From Bdellovibrio sp047344985 (GTDB taxonomy: Bacteria; Bdellovibrionota; Bdellovibrionia; Bdellovibrionales; Bdellovibrionaceae), in assembly GCF_047344985.1 (NCBI RefSeq), contig NZ_CP178861.1, forward strand, positions 3,782,001 through 3,846,000: a stretch of 64,000 nt of DNA. The letters are read 5' to 3'. The stretch's first letter is position 1; the number at the start of each line of letters is the position of its first letter. Positions 33,709 to 42,287 of the stretch are shown in pieces. The translations under genes were made by a program, and so were the position numbers. The notes below the pieces were generated by a model. It had not been told where the DNA came from and made no database searches. It saw nothing but the letters and a program-made list of their open reading frames with translations.

Positions 33709-34275
33709 TTAAGCTTTTTTAGAAGTTTTCTTTGCTGCTTTTTTCTTCGCGCCAGTTTTAGTCGCTTTTTTCGCAGTCTTTTTAACTGCTTTCTTAGCAA
33801 CTTTCTTCTTCGCTACTTTTTTAGCGGCTTTTTTAACAACTTCTGCAGTGCCTTTGTTCTCAGCGCGCTCTTTACGAGCTGCTACGCGAGCTTGTGCTTT
33901 TTCAGCACGTACTGCTGCTACGTCTACTACATTTGCAGATTCGTCTGTCTTAGCAACTTTTCCGTCTGGAGAAGTGATTGCTTTAACAAAAAGCTCTGTA
34001 AACTCTTGTTTGTGAGTTGCGAACTTTCTGTAACCTTGACGACGTTTCTTTTTGAAAACGATTTCTTTTTTTGTTTTAGCTTGCTTAGTAACAACAACAG
34101 TTACTTTCGCGCCTTTTACAAGAGGTTGACCAACATGAGTGGACTCACCACCAACCATCAAGATTTCGTTGATATCAAACTCTGCACCAAGCTTTTGCTC
34201 AAGCTTATCTACTTGAACTACATCACCAGCTTGAACTTTATATTGCTTACCGCCTGTACGAATAATCGCGTACAT
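33709..34275 (-). CDS. rplU: 50S ribosomal protein L21 with basic C-terminal tail
   Basis: 188 residues, against roughly 100 in most bacteria. The first 103 or so are ordinary L21 (MYAIIRTGGKQYKVQAGDVV; KKRRQGYRKFATHKQ). The extra 80 residues are a lysine/alanine-rich tail with repeated AKK and KKAxKK units similar to histone H1-like tails. The tail codons look like the rest of the gene, so it is not a frameshift. First gene of the ribosomal cluster. Confidence 0.96.
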   Translation of the reverse strand: MYAIIRTGGKQYKVQAGDVVQVDKLEQKLGAEFDINEILMVGGESTHVGQPLVKGAKVTVVVTKQAKTKKEIVFKKKRRQGYRKFATHKQEFTELFVKAITSPDGKVAKTDESANVVDVAAVRAEKAQARVAARKERAENKGTAEVVKKAAKKVAKKKVAKKAVKKTAKKATKTGAKKKAAKKTSKKA

Positions 34276-34308
34276 GAGAACCTCCAGCTACCCGAATTAA
34301 GAAGATGG

Positions 34309-34338
34309 TAAATGCCACCTCGCACTAGGTTTTGTCAA
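34309..34338 (-). promoter_or_regulatory. Candidate promoter of rplU-rpmA
   Basis: On the minus strand TTGACA (34338-34333) is a perfect -35; CATTTA follows after 18 nt. The -35 lies in an inverted repeat TAGGTT/AACCTA, which might be an operator. Confidence 0.5.
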
Positions 34339-34401
34339 CCTAATACATGCTATTTTTTTCAGCTTTTTCAGGGAGAAAAAGAGGTTAAACGGAAGACCCC
34401 C

Positions 34402-34421
34402 TAAAAGCAAACAAATTTGCT
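34402..34421 (-). terminator. Possible terminator after the 492-residue protein gene
   Basis: Minus strand AGCAAA and TTTGCT form a 6-bp stem with TTTG loop, followed by TTTT. The rest of the 207-nt gap holds only the rplU promoter. Confidence 0.45.
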
Positions 34422-34482
34422 AAATTTTAGGAAGGTCCAGGGTTTAAATAAAAGCCTTACTTTTCAGCATCTTAGCTTAAAA

Positions 34483-35961
34483 TCAAGGCTTCAAAAGTTC
34501 ACGTTTCCAGGCATCACCCAGCTGGAAGTTCTTATTATTGACGACCGCTTCAATCAACTTTCTATGGTCCTCATATGCTTTTTGCACACCCGGCTTATCG
34601 CGGTTCTTGGCGGCGATGACACGCAGCTCGTCCTTTTCGCGGCGAAGGGTTTCAAAAATAACCTCGGCTTTTTCGTTCGAACGCAAAGAGGCCTTACTCT
34701 TAATATAGTAGTCGGCGGCCTGCTCATATCTTTCTGCCCGTGCATTAAGTTCTGCTCCAACCAAATAATCACGCTCCGACTTCGGTGCTTTGGCGTCTTT
34801 CATAAAGACTTCATAAGAGTCGGCTGAGTTGCGATAGCGAGCTGTTGCATCTTTCACGTTACCCGCCACACGCAGTTTGTCTGCTTCAAGACGAGCTTCG
34901 TTAGCAAAGTTGCGCGCTTTTTGTGTGTCACTATAAAGACCGGCAACCCCTTGGCGCATCAGAGTGCTTCGCTCTGCATCCGAAAACCCTGCCGCTTTTA
35001 AGATATCCGCTTTTTGTTTTAGGTCCGTTGCAGAGTAAGTTCCGTAACCGCGACCAGTTTCAGCGCCGACTTCGTGTGCTTTGATCAAAGCTTGGCGTTG
35101 CTGTTCAGAGAGACTCCGGCCTAATAATTTTTCGGCCTCAGCCACTCGCTGCGGATTTGAAAGCTTCGCCATGCGCGCTAGATCCACAGCTGCCTCAGTC
35201 GTTTTTGTAGCGACATTAGCTTCTTTTGCAGCCATGCCGGCGGCTTTTAATAATTTTCCAAGCTTCGGGGCTTTTGCAAGAAGGCCTGCGGCTCCTGCAG
35301 GATTTACGACAGAGAAAACTCCATAACAGATCATCTCAGCCTGAGTTTTTGTATCAAAGCACGCAAGCTTCACACCTTGTTTTTTAAGATAGTCTTTTCC
35401 TTTTTCAAGAAGGCTTTTAGAAACCTGCACCGCTTTATCAAGATCCGCTTTGGTCAGGTCGCCCTTCATATACATATACGCATACGCCAAAGGAGCCAAA
35501 ATCGGATTTGAGAGCATCATGTTGCGAGGTGCGTTTTGAAGAGACGTCTTAAGTGCATTATTGCGACATTCAACATTCGTCCAACATGCTTTGATCGCTT
35601 CAGCACCTTTGCCTGCGAGTTCAGGAACAGACGCAATGGCATCCCAGAATTCTTTACCTACATCCACCGCGCCCGAAAAACATCCGCGCAATTGATCAAT
35701 CGGAGTTGCAATCGCACCATCACACAAAGCTTTTGGATCACACGAACGAATGTGTTTTGCGGCGTCTGCATCCGCTTTCGCAAGATCTTCGCAGCCCACG
35801 GCTTTTTGTTCCCACTTACAAGCCTCGGAAGCCAACTGCAAAGGCTGGGGAACCTTGTCGCACTTTCCAAGAAGTTGCGAACACGCCATCGGCAAACTCT
35901 GCGACCACGACAGCATTGGAAGAAAAAAACTAATAATAAGGATGAGCAAACTGTTCCGCAT
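34483..35961 (-). CDS. Large secreted protein of unknown function
   Basis: 492 residues with a signal peptide (1-20, SWSQS). The first 150 mature residues carry about ten cysteines; the central region contains a helical module SNPQRVAEAEKLLGRSLSE followed by QRQALIKAHEVG, then ARNFANEARLEADKL and tetratricopeptide-like helices. I recall such modules in several secreted proteins of Bdellovibrio-type bacteria, but could not search. It stands alone between rng and the rplU cluster. Confidence 0.7.
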   Translation of the reverse strand: MRNSLLILIISFFLPMLSWSQSLPMACSQLLGKCDKVPQPLQLASEACKWEQKAVGCEDLAKADADAAKHIRSCDPKALCDGAIATPIDQLRGCFSGAVDVGKEFWDAIASVPELAGKGAEAIKACWTNVECRNNALKTSLQNAPRNMMLSNPILAPLAYAYMYMKGDLTKADLDKAVQVSKSLLEKGKDYLKKQGVKLACFDTKTQAEMICYGVFSVVNPAGAAGLLAKAPKLGKLLKAAGMAAKEANVATKTTEAAVDLARMAKLSNPQRVAEAEKLLGRSLSEQQRQALIKAHEVGAETGRGYGTYSATDLKQKADILKAAGFSDAERSTLMRQGVAGLYSDTQKARNFANEARLEADKLRVAGNVKDATARYRNSADSYEVFMKDAKAPKSERDYLVGAELNARAERYEQAADYYIKSKASLRSNEKAEVIFETLRREKDELRVIAAKNRDKPGVQKAYEDHRKLIEAVVNNKNFQLGDAWKRELLKP

Positions 35962-36091
35962 GATTTTCTAATCGGAAATCAATTTGCTGTTCTAAAGAGT
36001 TGATGATTTTAAAAACAAAGAGATCCCCAGAAATAAGTCTAGAAATACATCTAATTCCGGGGATTATTTTAAAGAACTGGGCCAAAAAAAT

Positions 36092-37609
36092 TTAAACAAA
36101 GAAAATCTCGTATTGTTCCAAATGGTAGTTCGGTTCAATTTTGAAAGCGACAGAGCGGCCGAGTTTTTTCTCGATACCTTCTAAACTTTCACCTTCAACT
36201 TCGTAAATCCAGTCAACAACTTCGCTGTGACAGTGAATGACAACGTTGGTTTTTTTATTGATCAGCATATCGGCATCACGCTCTAGCTCACGGAAGATTT
36301 CATTTGCAACCGTAGACTTGCGTTTGATGTAGCCTTTTCCATCACAGTACGAGCACGGTTCACACAGTGTCTTAATCAAGCTTGGACGAATGCGCTTACG
36401 GGTCATCTCAACAAGTCCCAACTGTGACATTGAAACGATGTTCGTGCGCGCGCGATCTCGTTGCAGTTCTTCGGCCAAAGTTTCTAAAACTTTTTCGCGG
36501 TGAGATTCTTTTTCCATATCGATGAAATCGATGATGATAATCCCACCACAGTTTCTGATACGAAGCTGATGCGCGATCTCGCGAACCGCTTCCAGATTGG
36601 TTTTTAGGATCGTGTCTTCTAAATCTTTTTTACCGACGAACTTCCCTGTGTTGACGTCAATGACCACCAAAGCTTCGGCTTCGTCGATCACGATGTAACC
36701 ACCGGATTTCAACCAAATTTTTCTTTCCATCGAACGGGAAATTTCAATGTCGATGTCGTACAGATCAAACAACGGTTTTTGCTCTTCATAAAGCACGATG
36801 TTTTGCTTGTACTTCGGCATGAATTGCGACACGAATTTTACAACTTTTTTGTGAATCTCAACGTTATCCACCCATACGCTCGTGACGTCTTCACTCATAA
36901 GGTCACGCAAAGCGCGAAGTTCCACGTCTAATTCTGTGTGAACATTTCCCGGTGTTTTTTTCTTTTCGTAGTTTTTGAAAATTTCTTTGCTGAGGCGATC
37001 TAGATACTCAATATCGGCCTTCAACATTTCTTCCGAGGCGCCCTCCCCCGCAGTACGCACGATCACACCGCCGGAAGGATTGATTTTTTGAACAAGCTGA
37101 CGAAGACGCTCTCTTTCACCTTCATCTTCAATACGACGAGAAATTCCCAAGTGGCGAACAGTAGGAAGAAAGACTACGAAACGACCCGGCAAAGACAAGT
37201 GTGTTGTGAGCCTTGCTCCTTTTGTGCCGAGGGGATCTTTGGCCACCTGAACTAAAATTGACTGACCCTCTTTGAGAAGATCTTGAATCGGTGTCTTGTT
37301 GTGATGTGTGGGAATTTTATCGTCATCACCCTCATCCAAGGGTTCCTCACGATCTACATCCGAAAGAAAATTATCGTCAACATCCTCGCGTATATCGCCG
37401 ACGTATAAAAATGCGGCCTTTTCTAGACCAATGTCTACGAAGGCGGCTTGCATGCCCGGTAAGACGCGAATGACAGTGCCGCGGTGAATAGACCCGACCA
37501 AGGTCGGAGAAGTTTTTCGTTCAATTTTGAGGTCCGAAAGAATTCCGGTATCGACATAAGCAACACGAGTCTCTTGAGGGCGAACGTTGATGAGAATTTC
37601 TGCAGACAC
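36092..37609 (-). CDS. rng: Rne/Rng-family endoribonuclease (RNase G type)
   Basis: 505 residues without the long unstructured C-terminus of RNase E, so RNase G type. The S1 domain contains GMQAAFVDIGLEKAAFLYVGD with an acidic insert (roughly 75-100). The metal-binding aspartates are in VVIDVNTG and IIDFIDM, and the zinc-link cysteines are in CEPCSYCDG. It cuts 5'-monophosphorylated RNA and takes part in rRNA maturation. Single-gene unit. Confidence 0.93.
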   Translation of the reverse strand: MSAEILINVRPQETRVAYVDTGILSDLKIERKTSPTLVGSIHRGTVIRVLPGMQAAFVDIGLEKAAFLYVGDIREDVDDNFLSDVDREEPLDEGDDDKIPTHHNKTPIQDLLKEGQSILVQVAKDPLGTKGARLTTHLSLPGRFVVFLPTVRHLGISRRIEDEGERERLRQLVQKINPSGGVIVRTAGEGASEEMLKADIEYLDRLSKEIFKNYEKKKTPGNVHTELDVELRALRDLMSEDVTSVWVDNVEIHKKVVKFVSQFMPKYKQNIVLYEEQKPLFDLYDIDIEISRSMERKIWLKSGGYIVIDEAEALVVIDVNTGKFVGKKDLEDTILKTNLEAVREIAHQLRIRNCGGIIIIDFIDMEKESHREKVLETLAEELQRDRARTNIVSMSQLGLVEMTRKRIRPSLIKTLCEPCSYCDGKGYIKRKSTVANEIFRELERDADMLINKKTNVVIHCHSEVVDWIYEVEGESLEGIEKKLGRSVAFKIEPNYHLEQYEIFFV

Positions 37610-37751
37610 AAGATCCTCCTGAAAACACTAAGGAACACACACTACATCTACTTCATTAGTCCAGAAACAAGACCGATAGCAAATATTATTTAATATTGAA
37701 GCATATCTGACCGAAAAGATCATGGAAATAGAGCCTTTACGGAGAGTAACG

Positions 37752-38852
37752 ATGGCAACAATTGATGAACTGTTTAAACTCATGGTGGAACAAGGAGCAT
37801 CCGACTTGCATATCACAAGCGGTGCGCCTCCGTATCTTCGCCTTCATGGAAACATGGTTCCATTGAACTATCGCGAACTCACCAATCAAGACGTGCAAGG
37901 TCTGCTCTTCGAAATTCTTTCTGAAAAGCAAAAGAAAGCCTTCGTTGAAAAATGGGAATTGGATTTCGCTTACACTTTGTCAGGCATTGGTCGTTTTCGT
38001 TGCAATATCTTTATGCAAAGAAAAGGGCTTGGCGCCGTTATGCGTATCATCCCTGAAAAAATTAAAACTGCGCAAGAATTGGGCGTGCCACCATCAGTGA
38101 TGGATTTGATCGATTGCGATCGCGGTTTGATTCTTGTAACAGGTCCAACAGGTTCTGGTAAATCGACGACCTTGGCTGCGATGATCCATCAAATCAACAT
38201 GACTCGCGAAGCGCACATCATCACGGTTGAAGATCCTATCGAGTTCGTTCATCCAAACTTAAAAGCTTTGGTGAACCAACGTGAAGTGGGAAGTCATACA
38301 AAAAGTTTTGCGAACGCTTTGAAAGCGGCTCTGCGTGAAGACCCGGATATCTTGCTCGTGGGTGAGTTGCGTGACTTGGAAACGATTTCTTTGGCACTGA
38401 CTGCCGCAGAAACGGGTCACATCGTGTTTGGTACTCTTCATACGAACAGTGCTGCAAAAACTATTGACCGTATCATTGACGTTTTCCCGGCGGGACAACA
38501 ACAACAAATCCGTACGATGCTGGCAGAAAGTTTGCGCGGAGTTGTCGCGCAAACACTTTTCTCTCGCGCGGATGGACAAGGTCGTGTGGCTGCTTACGAA
38601 ATTATGAGAAATACAAAAGCCATCTCGAACTTGATTCGTGAAGGTAAAGTCCACCAAATTCCTTCGGCGATGCAAACAGGTTCAAGCCAAGGTATGGTGC
38701 TCTTCGAAAAATACATCGAAGACTTGGTTCGCAAAGGGAAAGTTTCTGCAGCCGATGCAAAAACATTCCTCGGCCAGGCTGGCGGTGGAGATACAACCGT
38801 TCAGGGAACTCTTGCTGGAAGTTCAGCAGGCCCAAGAACGAAAGTGGGATAA
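37752..38852 (+). CDS. pilT: Type IV pilus retraction ATPase PilT
   Basis: 366 residues from the ATG at 37752, with GGAG upstream; an ATG 30 nt earlier is less likely. Walker A is GPTGSGKSTT (131-140), the Walker B region is ILLVGELRDLETI, and the His-box is FGTLHTNSAAKTID. The AIRNLIRE retraction motif is AISNLIREGK (290-299). It powers pilus retraction. The PilF-like gene at 16435 may act in the same system. In this type of bacterium pili help prey entry. Confidence 0.95.
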   Translation: MATIDELFKLMVEQGASDLHITSGAPPYLRLHGNMVPLNYRELTNQDVQGLLFEILSEKQKKAFVEKWELDFAYTLSGIGRFRCNIFMQRKGLGAVMRIIPEKIKTAQELGVPPSVMDLIDCDRGLILVTGPTGSGKSTTLAAMIHQINMTREAHIITVEDPIEFVHPNLKALVNQREVGSHTKSFANALKAALREDPDILLVGELRDLETISLALTAAETGHIVFGTLHTNSAAKTIDRIIDVFPAGQQQQIRTMLAESLRGVVAQTLFSRADGQGRVAAYEIMRNTKAISNLIREGKVHQIPSAMQTGSSQGMVLFEKYIEDLVRKGKVSAADAKTFLGQAGGGDTTVQGTLAGSSAGPRTKVG

Positions 38853-38856
38853 AAAT

Positions 38857-39231
38857 TTAAAAGCTGTATGTAAGTTGAATCAATGGAGGGGCTTTAGCAT
38901 AGGATGCTGAGGCCCTTCGACTTTTTAGATCTTGCTCAAGCACTTGTGAATAATCGTGAGCCGGTGGCGCAGGCTGCGAAGAGTCATAAAGAACATATCC
39001 GACTCCCCCGACAAAGCCGAGCAGAGCCCCTAATGTGATATTGTTTGTATGTTCTTGAGGCTCTCCATAGAAGGAAAGCGTGCTCAGGCCTAGGATTGCG
39101 CCGCCTAAGCTTGCAAAAAGAACCGTCGCGACGTTGCGCTTAACGGTTCTGTTGGTCTGTGAAAAAGAGGCTTGAGAAGTGAAGATAATGAGTGCTGCTA
39201 GTAAAACTGAGGTCCACTTCTGTGGGGTCAT
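38857..39231 (-). CDS. Small membrane-associated protein of unknown function
   Basis: 124 residues from the ATG at 39231, where AGGAGG stands upstream; an earlier in-frame ATG is inside that site. A signal peptide or membrane segment (about 7-24) is followed by a second glycine-rich helix (FASLGGAILGLSTLSF) and a third (LGALLGFVGGVGYVLY). Convergent with pilT, 4 nt apart. Confidence 0.65.
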   Translation of the reverse strand: MTPQKWTSVLLAALIIFTSQASFSQTNRTVKRNVATVLFASLGGAILGLSTLSFYGEPQEHTNNITLGALLGFVGGVGYVLYDSSQPAPPAHDYSQVLEQDLKSRRASASYAKAPPLIQLTYSF

Positions 39232-39290
39232 GATTGCCTCCTGCAATGAACTAAGATAACTTTTCTTATTTAAACACCCCGAGGTGCCCT

Positions 39291-39953
39291 GTGCAACTAA
39301 GTCGTTATATTGATCACACTCTTTTGAAGCCTGAAGCGCAATTAGCGCAAATTGAAAAACTCTGCGCGGAAGCGAAAGCGAACAACTTTTTTAGCGTCTG
39401 CGTGAATACGTCTTACGTTTCCACGTGTGCGAAGCTTCTTGCGGATTCTTCTGTGAAAGTCTGCTGCGTTGTGGGCTTTCCTTTGGGAGCTATGGATACA
39501 GTCAGCAAGGCTTTTGAAACTGAGACTGCCATTAAAAACGGTGCTGATGAAATCGATATGGTGATTCAAGTCGGCGCTTTGAAAGATCGTCGTCTGGATT
39601 ATGTTCGTGATGATATCAAGGCTGTTGTGAAAGCGGCTCAAGGTCGCACTGTGAAAGTGATCATCGAAACTTCTTTGTTAAATCAAGAAGACAAAACTTT
39701 GGCGTGCAAAGCCGCTCTTGAAGCCGGTGCGCATTTCGTAAAAACATCCACGGGTTTTGGCGGTGGTGGCGCGACGATTGAAGATGTAAAATTGATGAAG
39801 TCCGTTGTCGGCGACAAAATGGAAGTGAAAGCTTCAGGTGGGATAAAAGATGCCGCGCAAGCACGCGCGATGATTGAAGCAGGTGCCACTCGTCTTGGCA
39901 CAAGCTCAGGCGTCACGATTGTTCAAGGTGGCACCGTTCAAGGAGGTTACTAA
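39291..39953 (+). CDS. deoC: Deoxyribose-phosphate aldolase
   Basis: 220 residues beginning with GTG at 39291, with GAGG upstream. The Schiff-base lysine is K151 in VKTSTGF and the second lysine K180 in VKASGGIKD. It splits deoxyribose 5-phosphate into glyceraldehyde 3-phosphate and acetaldehyde. First gene of a nucleoside-salvage operon; its stop overlaps the next start (TAATG). Confidence 0.96.
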   Translation: MQLSRYIDHTLLKPEAQLAQIEKLCAEAKANNFFSVCVNTSYVSTCAKLLADSSVKVCCVVGFPLGAMDTVSKAFETETAIKNGADEIDMVIQVGALKDRRLDYVRDDIKAVVKAAQGRTVKVIIETSLLNQEDKTLACKAALEAGAHFVKTSTGFGGGGATIEDVKLMKSVVGDKMEVKASGGIKDAAQARAMIEAGATRLGTSSGVTIVQGGTVQGGY

Positions 39954-41272
39954 TGGCATTTCTTCCGGCAGAAATTATTAAGGCAAAACGCAATGGTGGA
40001 TCTCTGAACTATGACGAGATCAACGAATTTATTTTGGGTTATGCTCGTGGGCAGATTCCTGATTATCAGATGTCGGCTCTTTTGATGGCGATTTATTTCC
40101 GCGGCATGACGACGGAAGAAACTTTGTCGTTAACAAAAGCGATGCTTCACTCGGGCGAAGTCGTAGATTTTTCTTCTGTGGCGGGATTTAAAGTTGATAA
40201 ACACTCCACAGGTGGCGTTGGTGATAAAACAAGTTTGATTTTGGGTCCTATTGTTGCCGCAGCAGGTGTTCCGGTTCCGATGATTTCCGGTCGTGGTCTT
40301 GGTCACACCGGTGGAACTTTGGATAAGCTTGAATCCATTCCTGGATTTAACACGCAAAAATCTTTAACAGAGTTTGTGGACCTTGTTCGCAAACATTTAA
40401 TTTGTTTTATTGGACAAACAAAAGAGATCTGCCCTGCTGATAAAAAAATCTATGCCCTTCGTGATGTGACGGCGACAGTTGAAAGTCTGCCTTTGATTTG
40501 CGCTTCCATCATGTCAAAAAAATTAGCAGAAGGTGTTGATGGACTTGTCCTTGATGTGAAGTACGGTTCAGGTGCCTTTATGAAAACTCCGGCGATGGCC
40601 GAAGAGTTGGCTTTGAATCTCATGGCGATTGCTCGCGGTTACGGCAAAAAAGTCACTTCACTTTTAACAAATATGGATCAACCTTTGGGCCGCTATGCAG
40701 GAAACTCCCTGGAAGTTGAAGAGTGTGTTGCCATCATGAAGAACGAAAAATTCATGGGACCTGGTGGTTATGATCTTTACGAAGACACGCGTGAACTGAG
40801 TTTGCGACTTTCTGCTCACATGTTGTTATTAGCGGGCGTTGGTAAGAATGAAGAAGAGTCTTACAAAGTTGCAAGTGAGATGCTCACTTCTGGAAAAGCC
40901 ATGGCGAAGTTTGAAGAACTTTGCTCCATCCACGGCGGAAATTTAAAAGCGCTTCCTAAACCAAAATATAACGTGAATATAACCACGGATAAACCTGGTT
41001 TCGTGCATGCGTTTCATACGGAAAGTATTGGCGTTGCTGGCATTATCATCAAAGCAGGACGCGCTCAGACGACGGATATTATTGCTCCCACTGCGGGCAT
41101 TGAATTTCATGTGAAAGTGGGCGATGAAGTGAAAGCCGGGGACACCGTCTTCACACTGCATGGCGATGATAAAGATTTGTTGATGTCAGCAGTTCCGCTC
41201 TTGAAATCAGCAATCACTATTTCCTTGCCAAAAATTGCAAAGCCTAGTTTGATACTCAAGACATTGAGCTAA
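39953..41272 (+). CDS. deoA: Thymidine/pyrimidine-nucleoside phosphorylase
   Basis: 439 residues. The glycosyltransferase family 3 motif VDKHSTGGVGDKTSLILGP is near residue 80, followed by MISGRGLGHTGGTLDKLES. The C-terminal domain resembles a biotin-like hammerhead. It splits pyrimidine deoxynucleosides with phosphate. Whether it also takes uridine cannot be judged. It overlaps both deoC and the purine phosphorylase gene by one base. Confidence 0.94.
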   Translation: MAFLPAEIIKAKRNGGSLNYDEINEFILGYARGQIPDYQMSALLMAIYFRGMTTEETLSLTKAMLHSGEVVDFSSVAGFKVDKHSTGGVGDKTSLILGPIVAAAGVPVPMISGRGLGHTGGTLDKLESIPGFNTQKSLTEFVDLVRKHLICFIGQTKEICPADKKIYALRDVTATVESLPLICASIMSKKLAEGVDGLVLDVKYGSGAFMKTPAMAEELALNLMAIARGYGKKVTSLLTNMDQPLGRYAGNSLEVEECVAIMKNEKFMGPGGYDLYEDTRELSLRLSAHMLLLAGVGKNEEESYKVASEMLTSGKAMAKFEELCSIHGGNLKALPKPKYNVNITTDKPGFVHAFHTESIGVAGIIIKAGRAQTTDIIAPTAGIEFHVKVGDEVKAGDTVFTLHGDDKDLLMSAVPLLKSAITISLPKIAKPSLILKTLS

Positions 41273-42126
41273 TGCTCGATTTGTCCGCACGAGAAAAAAA
41301 GGAACGTATTTTGGTACTTAATAAGCTTCAAGAAACTGTCAGCTACATCCGCACAAAGACATCGGCAAAACCGAAGATTGGTGTCGTGTTGGGCTCGGGT
41401 CTTGGCGCTTTTGTTAAGGACGTTGAGGTGGAGTGCACACTCCCCTACAAAGAAATTCCGCATTTTTCTCCGCCAACAGTCGAAGGCCATTCCGGAAATT
41501 TGATTTTCGGAAAAGTCGGCAATCAATCCATCGTGATTCTTCAAGGTCGCAATCACTACTACGAAGGTCACAGCATGGAGTCTGTCGTGTTCCCAACAAG
41601 AACACTGGCGATGTTGGGCATTGAGACTTTGATTTTGACTAACTCTGCGGGCGGCTTCGGCGAAAACATGCAAGCCGGAGATTTTATGATCATCGAAGAT
41701 CATATTAATCTTATGGGCACGAATCCTTTGATGGGACCAAACATCAAGGAACTTGGCCCTCGTTTTCCTGATATGACGGAAGCTTACGACAAGCGCCTGA
41801 TCGAAGTGATGGAAGAATTGCTTTTAAAACAAGGCACTCGCTTTCACAAAGGCGTTTACTGTGGCGTAAGTGGTCCGACTTATGAAACTCCTGCGGAAGT
41901 TCGTTATTTGAAACTCATTGGTGGAAAAGCTGTCGGTATGAGTACAGTGCCAGAAACCATTGCTGCCAATCATCTGGGCCTTCGTGTAGCGGCTTTAAGC
42001 TGCATTACAAATTTGGCGGCAGGTGTTTCTTCTCAAAAACTTTCGCACGATGAGGTTACGGAAACCGCTAAAAGAGTGGAATCTCAGTTCATTTCTTTCT
42101 TAAAAGAATTCATCGGTCAGATCTGA
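41272..42126 (+). CDS. Purine-nucleoside phosphorylase (PNP-I, trimeric type)
   Basis: 284 residues. Conserved motifs are GVVLGSGLGAFV, the phosphate-binding VEGHSGN, LQGRNHYYEGHSM and the TNSAGGFGENMQAGDFMII loop; VGMSTVPETI is the ribose-binding region. This is the PunA/mammalian PNP type, specific for guanosine and inosine. With DeoA and DeoC it turns nucleosides from digested nucleic acid into bases and sugar phosphates. Final gene of the operon. Confidence 0.95.
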   Translation: MLDLSAREKKERILVLNKLQETVSYIRTKTSAKPKIGVVLGSGLGAFVKDVEVECTLPYKEIPHFSPPTVEGHSGNLIFGKVGNQSIVILQGRNHYYEGHSMESVVFPTRTLAMLGIETLILTNSAGGFGENMQAGDFMIIEDHINLMGTNPLMGPNIKELGPRFPDMTEAYDKRLIEVMEELLLKQGTRFHKGVYCGVSGPTYETPAEVRYLKLIGGKAVGMSTVPETIAANHLGLRVAALSCITNLAAGVSSQKLSHDEVTETAKRVESQFISFLKEFIGQI

Positions 42127-42205
42127 ATATTCTTCAGCTCCAATACCTTGGACCTCTCAAAGTATTTTAGGTCCAGTTTCACCCTTCTAGCCTCAAAATA
42201 AGACA

Positions 42206-42211
42206 TATAAT
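42206..42211 (+). promoter_or_regulatory. Probable -10 element for the subtilase gene
   Basis: A perfect TATAAT. The best -35 candidate (CTTCTA, 16 nt upstream) is poor, so the sigma factor or activator is unclear. Transcription would start around 42218. Confidence 0.45.
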
Positions 42212-42221
42212 GACCGAAGAG

Positions 42222-42281
42222 CTAACCGGTTGGGCCGTTTCGCGGAGTCCTATTGATGGGACCTGTTAGGCCCGCATAGAG
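42222..42281 (+). promoter_or_regulatory. Structured 5' leader, possible pseudoknot
   Basis: CTAAC (42222-42226) can pair with GTTAG (42265-42269), while GGGC (42232-42235) can pair with GCCC (42270-42273). The order makes these two helices cross, as in a pseudoknot. A small GTCC/GGAC hairpin (42247-42262) lies between. The Shine-Dalgarno GAGGTG follows directly. No known riboswitch class was recognised. Confidence 0.4.
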
Positions 42282-42287
42282 GTGAAC

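Noticed and set aside
42222..42281. Cyclic-di-GMP-I riboswitch upstream of the subtilase
   Set aside because: The characteristic conserved sequence blocks of that class are not present; only an unclassified structure is claimed.
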